In this document: positions 7,842-16,805 of the stretch, piece by piece
Layout: each line of letters opens with the position of its first letter
Numbering within the stretch: position 1 is the first letter of the stretch
Assembly (NCBI GenBank): GCA_024224815.1
Contig: JAAENC010000353.1
Coordinates: forward strand, 34,179 to 98,178
DNA: 64,000 bases
DNA from: Chloroflexota bacterium
GTDB lineage: Bacteria > Chloroflexota > Anaerolineae > Anaerolineales > Villigracilaceae
Direction of reading: 5' to 3'
Position numbers and translations under genes: made by a program
The notes under the pieces: generated by a model
The model's input: only the letters and a program-made list of their open reading frames with translations
Database searches by the model: none
What the model was told of the DNA's origin: nothing

Positions 7842-10700
7842 TCAATCCGCATTAGTCTTCTCTAGAAGTACACCCGTTATCCCCAAGAAGAGAACAGACA
7901 TCCCCAATAACACACCCCAAGATGTAATTAGCATATTGTCGTCATAGTTGAGCATGAGATCTTCTTTGGCTTTGGGGTAATGCTTGCATCTATTTCTCAA
8001 TGGGCTATTGGGGGCAAGTGGATTTTCAGGCACTTTGCTACACAGCACTGAAGATTCAGCTAAATTTGGCATATCAATGCTCACGCCGAGTGCCGTAAGT
8101 GACCAACGCGTTGTAGTGAAATAGGACATCGGCTCGAAGGCGTTATTGCGTAGATCAAAGACCGTCCCTGCGAAGAAAAATTGGAAGAAAAGCATCATCG
8201 TGAGAGTATAGATAGCCATTTCTGTATTACGACTGACAGCAGAGATAATGAAGCCAAAGGAAATGCCCGCCATCATGGTTAGGAAAAGAGTGATGAAAAT
8301 CTCGAGGGTGCCGTTCATATAAAGGCCATCGGTGGGGAAATTGACACCAATGGAAAGAATGAGCAAATAGAGCGCAACCTGAATGACAACAAAAACACTA
8401 TAAATGGCGGCTTTGCTCATTAGATAGGGCAGCACTTTTAGATTAACCATACGCTCGCGCAAGTAAATGCCGCGCTCTTTGACAAGGTCATTGGAGGGAA
8501 CAAAAAGGCCGGTAAGTACTGCTTCTAGCCCCATCACAAAGACGAAGGTATTTGTTTTTGCAAAGGGGATGTAATTTTCTGTCATTGTTTTTGCGGCAGC
8601 AACGGGGTCAGCAAGAATACCGAGATCACCAGTCAGGATGTCTTTTGAGCCAATAATAAGTTGTAGCGTACCCGTTAACGGAAGCAGTAAGAGTAGCAAA
8701 GTCAAAGTAATAGGGTCGCTAAAAAGCACACTTAAAGAGCGTTGGGTAAGCACCCAAAGCTGACGCAGCATATCGCCCAAACCAAACTTTATTTTGGGAA
8801 GCTCTCTTTTTGGCGTTGCCAAGGCATTGGCTTTACGCGCCTGTACATAATCTTGAAAAACTTCGGGTTTTTCCTTTTCAAAAACATCTCGCCATCTTTC
8901 TCCGCTGCGCTCGATCTTCTCGTAAATATCGGCGAAATCTTCCACTTCAAAAAAGTCCAAGGCTTCCTGCGAAGGGCCAAAGAAGACCAGTTTACCTTGT
9001 GAAATAAAGGCAACGTGGTCAGTCTGAACGATATTATCGGTGGCGTGGGTAATAAGCATTACTGTGCGCCCCTCATCTGCCATGCGGCGGAGGGTGTGCA
9101 TCATTTTCTTTTCAAGGCCCGGGTCAAGGCCTGAAGTTGCTTCGTCGAGATAGATCAGTTTAGGGTCTGCGAGTAATTCGGCGGCGATACTGACTCGTTT
9201 GCGTTGCCCACCGGAAAGATTCCCAATGCGGGTTTTACGGATGGTCTCTGTATTCATCGAAACAGTATCCAGCACAGTAGAAATACGTTCTTTTCTTTCT
9301 TTTGCGTCAATACTGGCCGGTAAACGCAATCGTGCTGTGTAGTCCAGTGCCTTTTCAACGGTCAGGCTCATATGCAAAATATCATTTTGCGGTACATAAC
9401 CAAGCTGTGCCCTAAAATGCTCATACTCCTCGTAAAAATCATGTCCATTAAGCTGTACCTGCCCATCTCCAGGACGGATACCGACTAAGGCATTTAGCAA
9501 AGTCGTTTTACCAGCTCCACTCCCGCCAACGATGGCGACAAACTCACGCGGCAAAACCGATAAGTCAATGCCGTCCAGAATGCGCAACTTGCCTTTTCGC
9601 GTTTTCACTTCTTTCGACAAATTACTAACATCCATGCGCATCCCGTTGCTTTGATAGGGCGTTACTTCTCCATCTTGGAATGTCAGCAGAAAAGTGCCGA
9701 TCTGGATGATGTCTCCCTCATGCAGTTCTGCGGATTGGATAAGTTGCTCATTAACGAAAGTCCCGTTACGGCTCCCGAGATCGCTCAGGATTGTGGCTTG
9801 CTCCCCTTTAATAATGCTTGCGTGCTGACGAGAAACATCTGGTCCGTCTAAGTGGATGTCACTTTCAGCATGGCGCCCGATCGTGATCTTTTTTTCTGCT
9901 TCCATAATCATGGAAGGCGCAGCCATTGCAAAACCCTCTACTGGGACAGATGCTTCATTTGGGTTGAAAAAAGTTATCCCCAGCGAGATGCCAAAGCTAT
10001 CATCACCGATGCGGATAATGGAATTATCGTGTAGGCCCGCGGGTATATTGGGTTCCAAAAGATAGTTATTCAGCAATGTCCCGTTGGTGCTTTTTAGATC
10101 TGTGATAGTGAAAAAATCTCCATCATGTTCCAGTTTGAAATGTTCAGATGAAACGAAGCTATATCCTTCGGGAAGAGATAAATCTGCTGAAGATGAACGA
10201 CCAATGACTGTAATTTCTTTGGTGATCGCGAAAAATGTTTTTTCGCCTTTTGGGAATCGAATGCTTAGGTAGGGTATCCCGATCGGTGCGTCAGTGAGCA
10301 AGCTGAAAGGAGAGAGATTTGTATCCCTTCTTTCTTTGGAAGAGAGCAAAGCTTCTGTTCCCGCTTGGAAGCGAATGCGTATCTCCTGCCCTTGTTCTGC
10401 TCCAATTGAAATTTCATCATTATCTTTAAGTTGAATTTTATTTTCTTTCTGGCCGTTGATGAAAATCCCGTTGCTGCTGCCGAGATCGACTGCAAAATAT
10501 ATTCCTTCTTCACGCCGGATCTCTAGATGTTGCCTGGAGATGGAATTGAAGGATGAAGGCAAGGCAAATTCATTATCCTCACCACGCCCAATGCGCGTAA
10601 CGGCGTTAATTAAAGGTAGTTTTTCCACTTTACCATCAGGGAAAGTAATAATCAGTTGGGTATGTTTGAGAAAGAGAGTGCCTTTATTTTTGTTGACCAT
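7842..10700 (-). CDS. Triple-FHA ABC-2 transporter (ATPase-permease fusion)
   Basis: A 952-residue protein. Three FHA phosphothreonine-binding domains come first, each with GR, a S-x2-H strand and a final SNG/TNG/RNG turn: TRIGRGEDNEF to SSNGIFING (about 30-90), TVIGRSSSADLSL to STNGTLLNN (about 160-215), and ITIGRHAESDIHL to GSRNGTFVNEQ (about 275-320). An ABCG-type ATPase follows with Walker A GGSGAGKTT (about 393), signature LSGGQRKRVSIAAE (about 495) and Walker B LIYLDEATSGLDP. Six or so membrane helices after about 690 form an ABC-2 permease. FHA domains suggest control by a Ser/Thr kinase; one is encoded at 51168, but a link is inference. Probably exports a lipid-like product of the neighbouring acyl-transfer genes. 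Confidence 0.88.
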   Translation of the reverse strand: MVNKNKGTLFLKHTQLIITFPDGKVEKLPLINAVTRIGRGEDNEFALPSSFNSISRQHLEIRREEGIYFAVDLGSSNGIFINGQKENKIQLKDNDEISIGAEQGQEIRIRFQAGTEALLSSKERRDTNLSPFSLLTDAPIGIPYLSIRFPKGEKTFFAITKEITVIGRSSSADLSLPEGYSFVSSEHFKLEHDGDFFTITDLKSTNGTLLNNYLLEPNIPAGLHDNSIIRIGDDSFGISLGITFFNPNEASVPVEGFAMAAPSMIMEAEKKITIGRHAESDIHLDGPDVSRQHASIIKGEQATILSDLGSRNGTFVNEQLIQSAELHEGDIIQIGTFLLTFQDGEVTPYQSNGMRMDVSNLSKEVKTRKGKLRILDGIDLSVLPREFVAIVGGSGAGKTTLLNALVGIRPGDGQVQLNGHDFYEEYEHFRAQLGYVPQNDILHMSLTVEKALDYTARLRLPASIDAKERKERISTVLDTVSMNTETIRKTRIGNLSGGQRKRVSIAAELLADPKLIYLDEATSGLDPGLEKKMMHTLRRMADEGRTVMLITHATDNIVQTDHVAFISQGKLVFFGPSQEALDFFEVEDFADIYEKIERSGERWRDVFEKEKPEVFQDYVQARKANALATPKRELPKIKFGLGDMLRQLWVLTQRSLSVLFSDPITLTLLLLLLPLTGTLQLIIGSKDILTGDLGILADPVAAAKTMTENYIPFAKTNTFVFVMGLEAVLTGLFVPSNDLVKERGIYLRERMVNLKVLPYLMSKAAIYSVFVVIQVALYLLILSIGVNFPTDGLYMNGTLEIFITLFLTMMAGISFGFIISAVSRNTEMAIYTLTMMLFFQFFFAGTVFDLRNNAFEPMSYFTTTRWSLTALGVSIDMPNLAESSVLCSKVPENPLAPNSPLRNRCKHYPKAKEDLMLNYDDNMLITSWGVLLGMSVLFLGITGVLLEKTNAD

Positions 10701-10780
10701 GGAACCTCACAAAGTGCTAAGTAATGATATAGTATTATACAAGATAAAGCTGATCTAAATAAAAAATTATTCTCAATTTG

Positions 10781-10795
10781 GAGTGCGTCGCACTC
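10781..10795. repeat. Short perfect palindrome in the ACP leader
   Basis: GAGTGCG-T-CGCACTC, 7-bp arms with a 1-bp centre, 38 bp upstream of the ACP start. Nearly the same word (GAGTGCGTCGCACT) recurs at about 52960-52973 after the kinase gene, so it may be a dispersed genomic word or an operator. Undecided. Confidence 0.4.
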
Positions 10796-10833
10796 TAGGA
10801 GAAAGCTCTATAAATATAAATCAGGAAGGTTTT

Positions 10834-11073
10834 ATGTCTTTTGCTACACAAAAAGAAATAAAAAAAATGGTTGAATTACAACTCGGTAAAAGAGACGTGA
10901 AAAGAGATGATCGCTTGGTGGAAGATTTAGGGGCAGAATCAGCCGATGTGGCAAATTTAGTTGCTGCTGTTGAAGAAAAATATAATATTTTTATCAAAGA
11001 ATCTGAAATTGCGCGTATCTATACCTCTGCCGACTTATTTTCTCTTGTTCAGAATCATCTGAATGAATCCTGA
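10834..11073 (+). CDS. Acyl carrier protein
   Basis: A 79-residue acidic protein starting at ATG 10834 after CAGGAAGG; a GTG at 10783 lacks this support. DRLVEDLGAESADVANLVAAVEE is the phosphopantetheine-attachment helix, with the Ser in GAESAD standing where standard ACPs have DSL. A C-terminal VQNHLNES helix completes the fold. The stop overlaps the next gene's start, giving tight coupling to the acyl-AMP ligase. A dedicated AcpS follows two genes later, so the carrier can be activated and loaded within one operon. The nonstandard motif suggests a specialised carrier rather than the housekeeping AcpP. Confidence 0.85.
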   Translation: MSFATQKEIKKMVELQLGKRDVKRDDRLVEDLGAESADVANLVAAVEEKYNIFIKESEIARIYTSADLFSLVQNHLNES

Positions 11074-12652
11074 AAACTTCACTACGCTAATTGAAATGCT
11101 GGCTTTTCATGCAGAGAATTCTGCGGAAAAGTTTGCCTTTACTTTTAATGGACAAGGAGTTTCATTTGCAAAACTTTGGGAGGATATAAATCGCTTTGGC
11201 GCATTTCTTCTAGACAAAAATTTGATGCATGGCGATAGGGTCGTGGTAGCTCTGCCCAATAGCGCTGAGTTTTTCTCCGCTTTTTACGGCATTCAGCGTG
11301 CAGGCGGAATCGCTGTGCCTGTTTTCCCTGAAGCAGGCGCAGAACGTATTTTTTCATTGGTGAATTTATGTGAAGCAAAAATAATTGTAGCGCCGTCTAA
11401 TTTGCCTGCTGAGAAGCTCGCTTATTTTCGCAAACTTGCTAAAAAACGCAATATCCTACTTTTTACTGTAGAAAATAGTATCAATACATCCCCTGATGTT
11501 GATTTTTCCAAAATCTATCCTGACGATATTTCTTTTTTGCAATATACCTCGGGCAGTACGGGCAATCCCAAAGGCGTGATACTCACACACGCCAATCTGC
11601 TCACCAATATTCGCCAAATGATTGCGGGAATGGAAATCACTCCTAATGAGATTTTTGTCTCCTGGCTACCGGTTTATCACGATATGGGGCTAATTCTGAA
11701 AACGATGGTTCCCTTTTATTTGGCCGCCCAAACGCACTTATTAGCAACCAATTTGCGAAATATAAAACCCTGGCTCAACGCCATTCAAAATCATAAAGCC
11801 ACCTATACTGCCGCACCCGATTTTGCCTATCGGCTTTGTTTGCGTCATGCAGACCCAAATGATTATGATCTTTCCTCTTTGCGAGTAGCCCTTAATGCCG
11901 CTGAGCCTGTTAGAGCGACAACGATGCAAAAATTTGAAGAAGCTTTTGGATTAAAAAACGTGATGGTCGCCGGTTACGGATTAGCAGAAGCGACCGTGGG
12001 TGTTAGCATGTGGAAGTCTCAAAGGCCCAAACGTGTCGATTCGCGTGGACACGTCTCCGTCGGCGCTCCCTTCCCGGATGTAAACTTGCTGATCGTTTCA
12101 GATGAGCAGATTCTGCCCCCAAAGGAAGTCGGCGAGATCGCTATCCGCAGTAAAGCCAATTCTCAGGGATATTATAAAAATCCAGAAGAAACCGCCAAAC
12201 TCTTTTGGAAAGATGGATACTTTCTAAGCGGGGATTTAGGCTATCTCGACGAAGATGGCTATTTATATATCGTTAGCCGTAAAAAAAATATCATCAAGCG
12301 AGCGGGGGTCACAATTTCCCCGCAAGAAATTGAAGAAGTGGTTGATGCGATGCCCAAGGTACGCTTTTCTGCTGCAATCGGTGTGGATAAAGGAGGTATA
12401 GAAGGGGAGCAAGTGGTCGTTTTCGCCGAAATTCGAGATGGCGAGACAATCTCTGAAAATGAGCTTCACGAAATGGCGATCCAGATGGTTTCGAGTTTTT
12501 ATACTCATATGGGATTCCGCCCCGCACGGCTTTATCTGCTTAAATCCCGAAGCATCCCCTTGACGCATAACGGTAAAATTCAACATATTCACTTAAAAGA
12601 GAAATATCTGAGTGGCAATTTACAGGAAGATGGAGCAATTCTGTATCCATGA
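11063..12652 (+). CDS. Fatty-acyl-AMP ligase / acyl-CoA synthetase-like (FAAL type)
   Basis: A 529-residue member of the adenylate-forming superfamily. Core A3 motif YTSGSTGNPKG at about 161-171, WLPVYHDMGL near 205 (the WLPxYHDMGL segment favours FAAL-type enzymes), GYGLAEATVG as the A5 region, SGDLGYLDEDGYLYIVSRKKNIIKRAG as A7/A8, and LTHNGKIQ near the C-terminus supplying the adenylation Lys. It should activate a fatty or aryl acid as acyl-AMP and load the ACP encoded immediately upstream, which it overlaps by 11 nt. It overlaps the downstream acpS by 4 nt. Whether the final acceptor is ACP or CoA cannot be told from sequence alone. Confidence 0.87.
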   Translation: MNPENFTTLIEMLAFHAENSAEKFAFTFNGQGVSFAKLWEDINRFGAFLLDKNLMHGDRVVVALPNSAEFFSAFYGIQRAGGIAVPVFPEAGAERIFSLVNLCEAKIIVAPSNLPAEKLAYFRKLAKKRNILLFTVENSINTSPDVDFSKIYPDDISFLQYTSGSTGNPKGVILTHANLLTNIRQMIAGMEITPNEIFVSWLPVYHDMGLILKTMVPFYLAAQTHLLATNLRNIKPWLNAIQNHKATYTAAPDFAYRLCLRHADPNDYDLSSLRVALNAAEPVRATTMQKFEEAFGLKNVMVAGYGLAEATVGVSMWKSQRPKRVDSRGHVSVGAPFPDVNLLIVSDEQILPPKEVGEIAIRSKANSQGYYKNPEETAKLFWKDGYFLSGDLGYLDEDGYLYIVSRKKNIIKRAGVTISPQEIEEVVDAMPKVRFSAAIGVDKGGIEGEQVVVFAEIRDGETISENELHEMAIQMVSSFYTHMGFRPARLYLLKSRSIPLTHNGKIQHIHLKEKYLSGNLQEDGAILYP

Positions 12653-13017
12653 TTATTGGGATTGGCGTTGACCTTATTTCTATCGAAAAAATTGCCGAAA
12701 GTGTAAATAGCGAAGCTTTTAAGCGTAAAGTATTTACTCCTGATGAGATCGAGAGTTGCGAATCTGTCGCCAATGCTGCAGAGCGCTATGCGGGGAAATT
12801 TGCAGCAAAAGAAGCTTTTATGAAAGCCATAGGGAAGGGGATTAGACAGGAAGTGTGGTTCACGCAAATCGAAGTTTTAAATCACGAAAGTGGTGCACCC
12901 TATCTTCGGGTCAACGGCGAAGCCGAGAAAACTTCGCTGGCGCTCGGGGTGGAAGAAATGCATATTAGCATCTCGCACGCCGAGGGCATGGCCGTCGCGA
13001 TGGTTCTTCTATCCTAA
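12649..13017 (+). CDS. acpS: Holo-[acyl carrier protein] synthase
   Basis: A 122-residue protein. MIIGIGVDLISIEKIAE carries the metal-binding Asp of AcpS (GVD), and ERYAGKFAAKEAFMKAIGKG is the family hallmark with the conserved Glu and Lys residues. HISISHAEGMAVAMVLL is the C-terminal strand pair. It transfers phosphopantetheine from CoA to ACP serine. The ATGA overlap with the ligase gene places it last in an ACP-ligase-AcpS operon. It could serve fatty acid synthesis as well; whether it is the only AcpS of the genome is unknown. Confidence 0.93.
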   Translation: MIIGIGVDLISIEKIAESVNSEAFKRKVFTPDEIESCESVANAAERYAGKFAAKEAFMKAIGKGIRQEVWFTQIEVLNHESGAPYLRVNGEAEKTSLALGVEEMHISISHAEGMAVAMVLLS

Positions 13018-13656
13018 AGGATAACGCAAAAAATACGCGGCAATCCCAAAGGCCACAGTCACATTAAGCGACTCTTTGTTTCCCTCCATGGGTATATATA
13101 AAACACGCTCACAAAGCGATAAAATCTCGGGGTCAACACCAGCCAGCTCGTTTCCGATTATTAAAACTATCTTTTGCCTATCCTGTGAAATATCCGTTTC
13201 AAATAGCGGTGTAGCTTCTGCTCCCCCTTCGATCGCCCACAGAGAAAATCCATCATCGCGAAGTTTTTTCGCGGCTATTAATCCATTTTTATGATAATCC
13301 CACGCGATAATTTTTTCAGCGCCAATTGCCGTTTTTGCAAGGCGTGGGTTATCAGGTGTGGGCGTCATCCCACAGAGATGCACATGACTAATTCCTACGG
13401 CTTCGGCGGTGCGAAAAATAGAACCAACATTATATAAACTGCGCAGATTATCTAAAAAAATATGGGTTTCGATAGAGCGGGGGCTGAGATTTCCCTTCCC
13501 TACAGTGTGTCTTTCATAAGACATACCGATTTTTTTCAACTCGGCACCACAACTCGGACAAGAATCTACAACTTGCTTTTCTCTTAGGATAGGGAATCGA
13601 AATTTACACTTCTCGTCCGTGCATTCACATGTGTCAAAAGAGATGGGATTTGTCAT
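13009..13656 (-). CDS. TrmH/SpoU-family RNA 2'-O-methyltransferase with N-terminal zinc ribbon
   Basis: A 215-residue protein. The N-terminal third has two Cys pairs (TCECTDEKC and SCPSCGAEL), suggesting a zinc ribbon. The SPOUT domain starts at IFLDNLRSLYNVGSIFRTAEA (motif 1 with N and R), then VLIIGNELAGVDPE (motif 2) and YIPMEGNKESLNVTVAFGIA (motif 3, SLNVxxA). Such enzymes methylate ribose 2'-OH in tRNA or rRNA using SAM in a knotted fold. The gene converges with acpS and overlaps its end by 9 nt. The target nucleotide is unknown. Confidence 0.85.
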   Translation of the reverse strand: MTNPISFDTCECTDEKCKFRFPILREKQVVDSCPSCGAELKKIGMSYERHTVGKGNLSPRSIETHIFLDNLRSLYNVGSIFRTAEAVGISHVHLCGMTPTPDNPRLAKTAIGAEKIIAWDYHKNGLIAAKKLRDDGFSLWAIEGGAEATPLFETDISQDRQKIVLIIGNELAGVDPEILSLCERVLYIPMEGNKESLNVTVAFGIAAYFLRYPLG

Positions 13657-13745
13657 GCAAAAGAGTATACCAACAAGAGCTTAGCATATAAAAAGAATTG
13701 CGATTAGAATTAGAAAAAATATCTATCAATCTCACCGGAGAAAAA

Positions 13746-15119
13746 ATGAACGAAGAAAAATTGGATTTTAAAAGAATATTACCGATATTTGTAATTGTAT
13801 TGATCGACTTATTGGGCTTGACCATCATCATCCCCTTGATGCCGCTTTATGCCGCTGCTTTTGGCGCAAGCGCCTTCATAATCGGCCTACTCGGCGCAGC
13901 ATATCCTGCCATGCAATTCATTGGGGCACCCATTCTGGGACGTCTCTCGGATCGCTACGGACGTAAACCTGTTCTCGTTATTAGTCAGATCGGCACCTTC
14001 ATCGGATTCATCGTCCTGGCTCTGGCTGGGAACTTGTGGGTACTCTTTATCGCCCGCCTGATAGATGGTCTCTCCGGCGCAAATATTGCTACAGCCCAAG
14101 CCGCTATCAGCGATAGCACCACAGAAAAAACCCGTACACAGGGACTTGGTCTGCTCGGCGCGGCTTTTGGGCTTGGCTTTATCTTAGGGCCGATCATCGC
14201 CTTTGTTTCCCTCGCTGCCAGCGGAAATGATTATCGCGTTCCCGCCTTGGTTGCAGCCGTTTTCTCGCTTGCCTCCATTTTGCTAACAGCTTCATGGTTC
14301 AAGGAAACCCTGCCCATAGAACAACGCGGAAAAACGGAAAAGAAATCTCCTTTCTCATTTCGTGCTATGCTCGATGCCCTTCAACATCCAGCCGTTGGTT
14401 TACTACTCGTGCTGATGTTTGCCCAACAAGTTGCCTTTGGCGGATTTGAACAATTTCTTGCCCTTTTCACGCTAAATAGACTGGGAATGAACGCCTCCGA
14501 TAATTCGCTGATCTTTATCTTCGTTGGCATTATCGTTGTTGCCGTACAAGGTGGATTAATTGGACGCTGGAGTCAGAAATATGGAGACAGAAAGCTGGTT
14601 TATGCCGGTTTAGCAATGTTGGCCATTGGACTAACGATGACAGCTTTTACGCCCAGACAGCCGATGCCCGGTTATTCTCAAGCAGAACTTTCTGCTGAAT
14701 TACAGGTCGGGGAAAAAGTCCGCACAGGTGAACACCCAACTACAGAAGGGCTCGAAGTTGACCTCCCCCCAGACGATAATAAAGGTTGGCTGGGACTTGG
14801 CTGGATTCTTGTAGCAATGATCCCCGCATCTATTGGCGGTGGAATTTTGCAACCTGCAATTAACAGCTTAATCACGAAACGGGTTGAAAAAGACGAAGTT
14901 GGCGGAACATTAGGCATCTCTTCCGCATTTTTGAGCGGCGCAAATGCCATCGCACCTTTGCTGATGGGCGTTCTCTTTCAAAGCTTTGGTTCCACCGCTC
15001 CCTTCCTCTTTGCTGGGTTATTACTTGCTCTGCTACTATTCTTTGCCTTACGCATGATCAAACCGGGCAAAGAAACAGAATATGCAGATGGGTTGGCTCG
15101 TGGAGGAGGAGCGCACTAA
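13746..15119 (+). CDS. MFS drug/solute transporter (DHA1, TetA-like)
   Basis: A 457-residue protein with 12 predicted helices. ATG 13746 is used because GGAGAAAAA precedes it; a TTG at 13698 has no support. Opening helix IFVIVLIDLLGLTIIIPLMPLYA, then the MFS loop GRLSDRYGRKPVLV (G-x3-D-R-x-G-R-R/K), and a TM5 region LGLLGAAFGLGFILGPIIA matching the antiporter motif C. An unusual hydrophilic loop of about 45 residues (PRQPMPGYSQAELSAEL to DLPPDDNKGWLGLG) sits between helices of the C-terminal half. Probably a proton-driven exporter. A hairpin terminator follows. The last codons (LARGGGAH) have a degenerate second copy at 16692. Confidence 0.8.
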   Translation: MNEEKLDFKRILPIFVIVLIDLLGLTIIIPLMPLYAAAFGASAFIIGLLGAAYPAMQFIGAPILGRLSDRYGRKPVLVISQIGTFIGFIVLALAGNLWVLFIARLIDGLSGANIATAQAAISDSTTEKTRTQGLGLLGAAFGLGFILGPIIAFVSLAASGNDYRVPALVAAVFSLASILLTASWFKETLPIEQRGKTEKKSPFSFRAMLDALQHPAVGLLLVLMFAQQVAFGGFEQFLALFTLNRLGMNASDNSLIFIFVGIIVVAVQGGLIGRWSQKYGDRKLVYAGLAMLAIGLTMTAFTPRQPMPGYSQAELSAELQVGEKVRTGEHPTTEGLEVDLPPDDNKGWLGLGWILVAMIPASIGGGILQPAINSLITKRVEKDEVGGTLGISSAFLSGANAIAPLLMGVLFQSFGSTAPFLFAGLLLALLLFFALRMIKPGKETEYADGLARGGGAH

Positions 15120-15147
15120 AATTCGTAGACAAAATGCATAATAAAGT

Positions 15148-15185
15148 ATAGCCCTCCGAAATATCCTTTGGAGGGCTATTAGTTT
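15148..15185 (+). terminator. Intrinsic terminator after the MFS gene
   Basis: Stem ATAGCCCTCC / GGAGGGCTAT with a 12-nt loop, followed by TAGTTT, 29 bp after the MFS stop codon. Confidence 0.8.
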
Positions 15186-15305
15186 AAAGTACAAGAAATG
15201 AAGAGGATAAATATCGCTCTTCAAAAGGATAAAGATTTATAGTTTTTCGCACCCAAATTTGCTATAGTTTAATTATCAAAGTCAATCAATATGGAGGATA
15301 GAGCT

Positions 15306-16595
15306 ATGTCGCACAACAGCTTAAAATCTGGCTATACTGAATTGGTCGACAGACTGAACTATTTCCCGCAAGGCGCACCCCCATCTGAAACACTTAATAA
15401 AATTTTGAAAATACTTGTCAGCGAGCGTGAAGCAAACTTGATTTCCCTGCTGCCGATAAAACCCTTCGATGCGAAAAAGGCCAGCCACATCTGGAAAATA
15501 AGTCTACTCGAAACGCAAAAAGTGCTGGATGAACTTGCCAGCCGTGCCATATTGGTCGATATTATAGCAAATGGGAAAACCACCTATGTCCTTCCGCCGC
15601 CGATGGCTGGATTCTTCGAATTCTCTATGATGCGTCTGCGCGGCGATGTAAACCAAAAAGTGCTCGGAGAACTTTTCTATCAATATCTCAACGTCGAAGA
15701 AGATTTCATCCGTGAGCTTTTTGTGCGTGGTGAAACTCAATTAGGGCGTGTTTTCGTCAATGAGCCTGTTCTCTCCTCCGAAAACGCCCTGCATGTCCTC
15801 GATTATGAACGCGCTAGCGAAGTCATCCAGACCGCCACGCATCGCGGCATTGGCGTTTGTTATTGCCGTCATAAAATGGAGCACGTCGGTCGAAACTGTG
15901 ATGCCCCAATGAATATTTGCATGACCTTTAATAATTCTGCCGCGTCTCTCACCCGTCATGGCTACGCTCGCCTCGTCGATGTAAACGAAGGTATGGATTT
16001 GCTCCAGCAAGCCTACGAAGAAAATCTTGTTCAATTTGGTGAAAATGTGCGTGAGCGCGTTAATTTCATTTGTAATTGCTGTGGCTGCTGCTGCGAAGCC
16101 ATGATCGCCGCTCGCGATTTCGGCATGCTCAACCCCGTTCACACCACCAATTTTCTGCCTGTCGTCGAAGAGAATAATTGCAATGGCTGTGGAAAATGTG
16201 TCAACGCCTGCCCCGTCGAAGCGATGGTTCTCGTTTCTGCTAACGATCCAAATCATCCGAAAATGAAAAAAGCAAAAGTGGATGAAGATCTCTGTCTAGG
16301 ATGCGGTGTTTGTCTACGTACCTGTACACAAGAAGGATTAACGCTTCGCTCTCGGCCCGAACGTGTGATCACTCCCCTAAATTCTACCCATCGTGTAGTT
16401 ATGATGGCCATCGAACGCGGCGACCTGCAGAATCTCATCTTCGACAACCGCGTGCTGTGGAATCATCGTGCCTTGGCTGCTGTTCTCGGTGTGATCCTAC
16501 GCCTCCCACCACTCAAACAAGCGATGGCGACCGAGCAATTTAAATCGCGTTATCTCGAAAGATTAATTACGCGTTTTGAACACTTCTATGCCTGA
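15306..16595 (+). CDS. Double [4Fe-4S] ferredoxin-type protein with extra cysteine-rich centre
   Basis: A 429-residue protein. ATG 15306 follows GGAGGAT at 7 nt; the ATG at 15291 lies inside that ribosome site. The N-terminal part has a winged-helix-like look (ASHIWKISLLETQKVLDELASRAILV). The middle has CYCRHKMEHVGRNCDAP...NIC and a striking CNCCGCCCEAM cluster. Two bacterial ferredoxin motifs follow: CNGCGKCVNACP and CLGCGVCLRTC. It should carry at least two [4Fe-4S] clusters plus another metal or cluster site in the Cys-rich centre. Similar stand-alone proteins occur in anaerobes as electron-transfer components; the partner is not encoded nearby. Confidence 0.8.
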   Translation: MSHNSLKSGYTELVDRLNYFPQGAPPSETLNKILKILVSEREANLISLLPIKPFDAKKASHIWKISLLETQKVLDELASRAILVDIIANGKTTYVLPPPMAGFFEFSMMRLRGDVNQKVLGELFYQYLNVEEDFIRELFVRGETQLGRVFVNEPVLSSENALHVLDYERASEVIQTATHRGIGVCYCRHKMEHVGRNCDAPMNICMTFNNSAASLTRHGYARLVDVNEGMDLLQQAYEENLVQFGENVRERVNFICNCCGCCCEAMIAARDFGMLNPVHTTNFLPVVEENNCNGCGKCVNACPVEAMVLVSANDPNHPKMKKAKVDEDLCLGCGVCLRTCTQEGLTLRSRPERVITPLNSTHRVVMMAIERGDLQNLIFDNRVLWNHRALAAVLGVILRLPPLKQAMATEQFKSRYLERLITRFEHFYA

Positions 16596-16691
16596 AGATT
16601 TTAGTACCTTCTTGGAAATCAGCGAGATGTGCACTGCATCAGAAAGATGTATTGCAAGTCTAAAAGCTCTTTGAAAATTATTCCACAAGGA

Positions 16692-16722
16692 TTGGCTCGT
16701 GGAGGAGAGACGCGCTAAAATT
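16692..16722 (+). repeat. Degenerate duplicate of the MFS gene 3' end
   Basis: TTGGCTCGTGGAGGAG followed by a short variable part and CTAAAATT matches 15093-15123, the end of the MFS gene, at 27 of 31 positions. Like that copy it is followed by a hairpin terminator whose stem-loop contains CTCCGA-ATAT-like bases. It is best read as a relic of a local duplication behind the ferredoxin gene. Confidence 0.55.
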
Positions 16723-16745
16723 TCTTGCCGAAAAACATAGATTAA

Positions 16746-16790
16746 ACAAAAAACTCTCCGAGATATTAATGTTTCGGAGAGTTTTTTGTT
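16746..16790. terminator. Bidirectional intrinsic terminator
   Basis: A long stem ACAAAAAACTCTCCGA / TCGGAGAGTTTTTTGT with A/T runs on both sides lies between two convergent genes (ferredoxin gene on plus, peptidase gene on minus), so it can end both transcripts. Confidence 0.85.
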
Positions 16791-16805
16791 TCTAGCTGGT
16801 TAAAA

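Noticed and set aside
15741-16256. Minus-strand 171-residue frame inside the ferredoxin gene
   Set aside because: Antisense to a gene with strong Fe-S motifs; no signals of its own.
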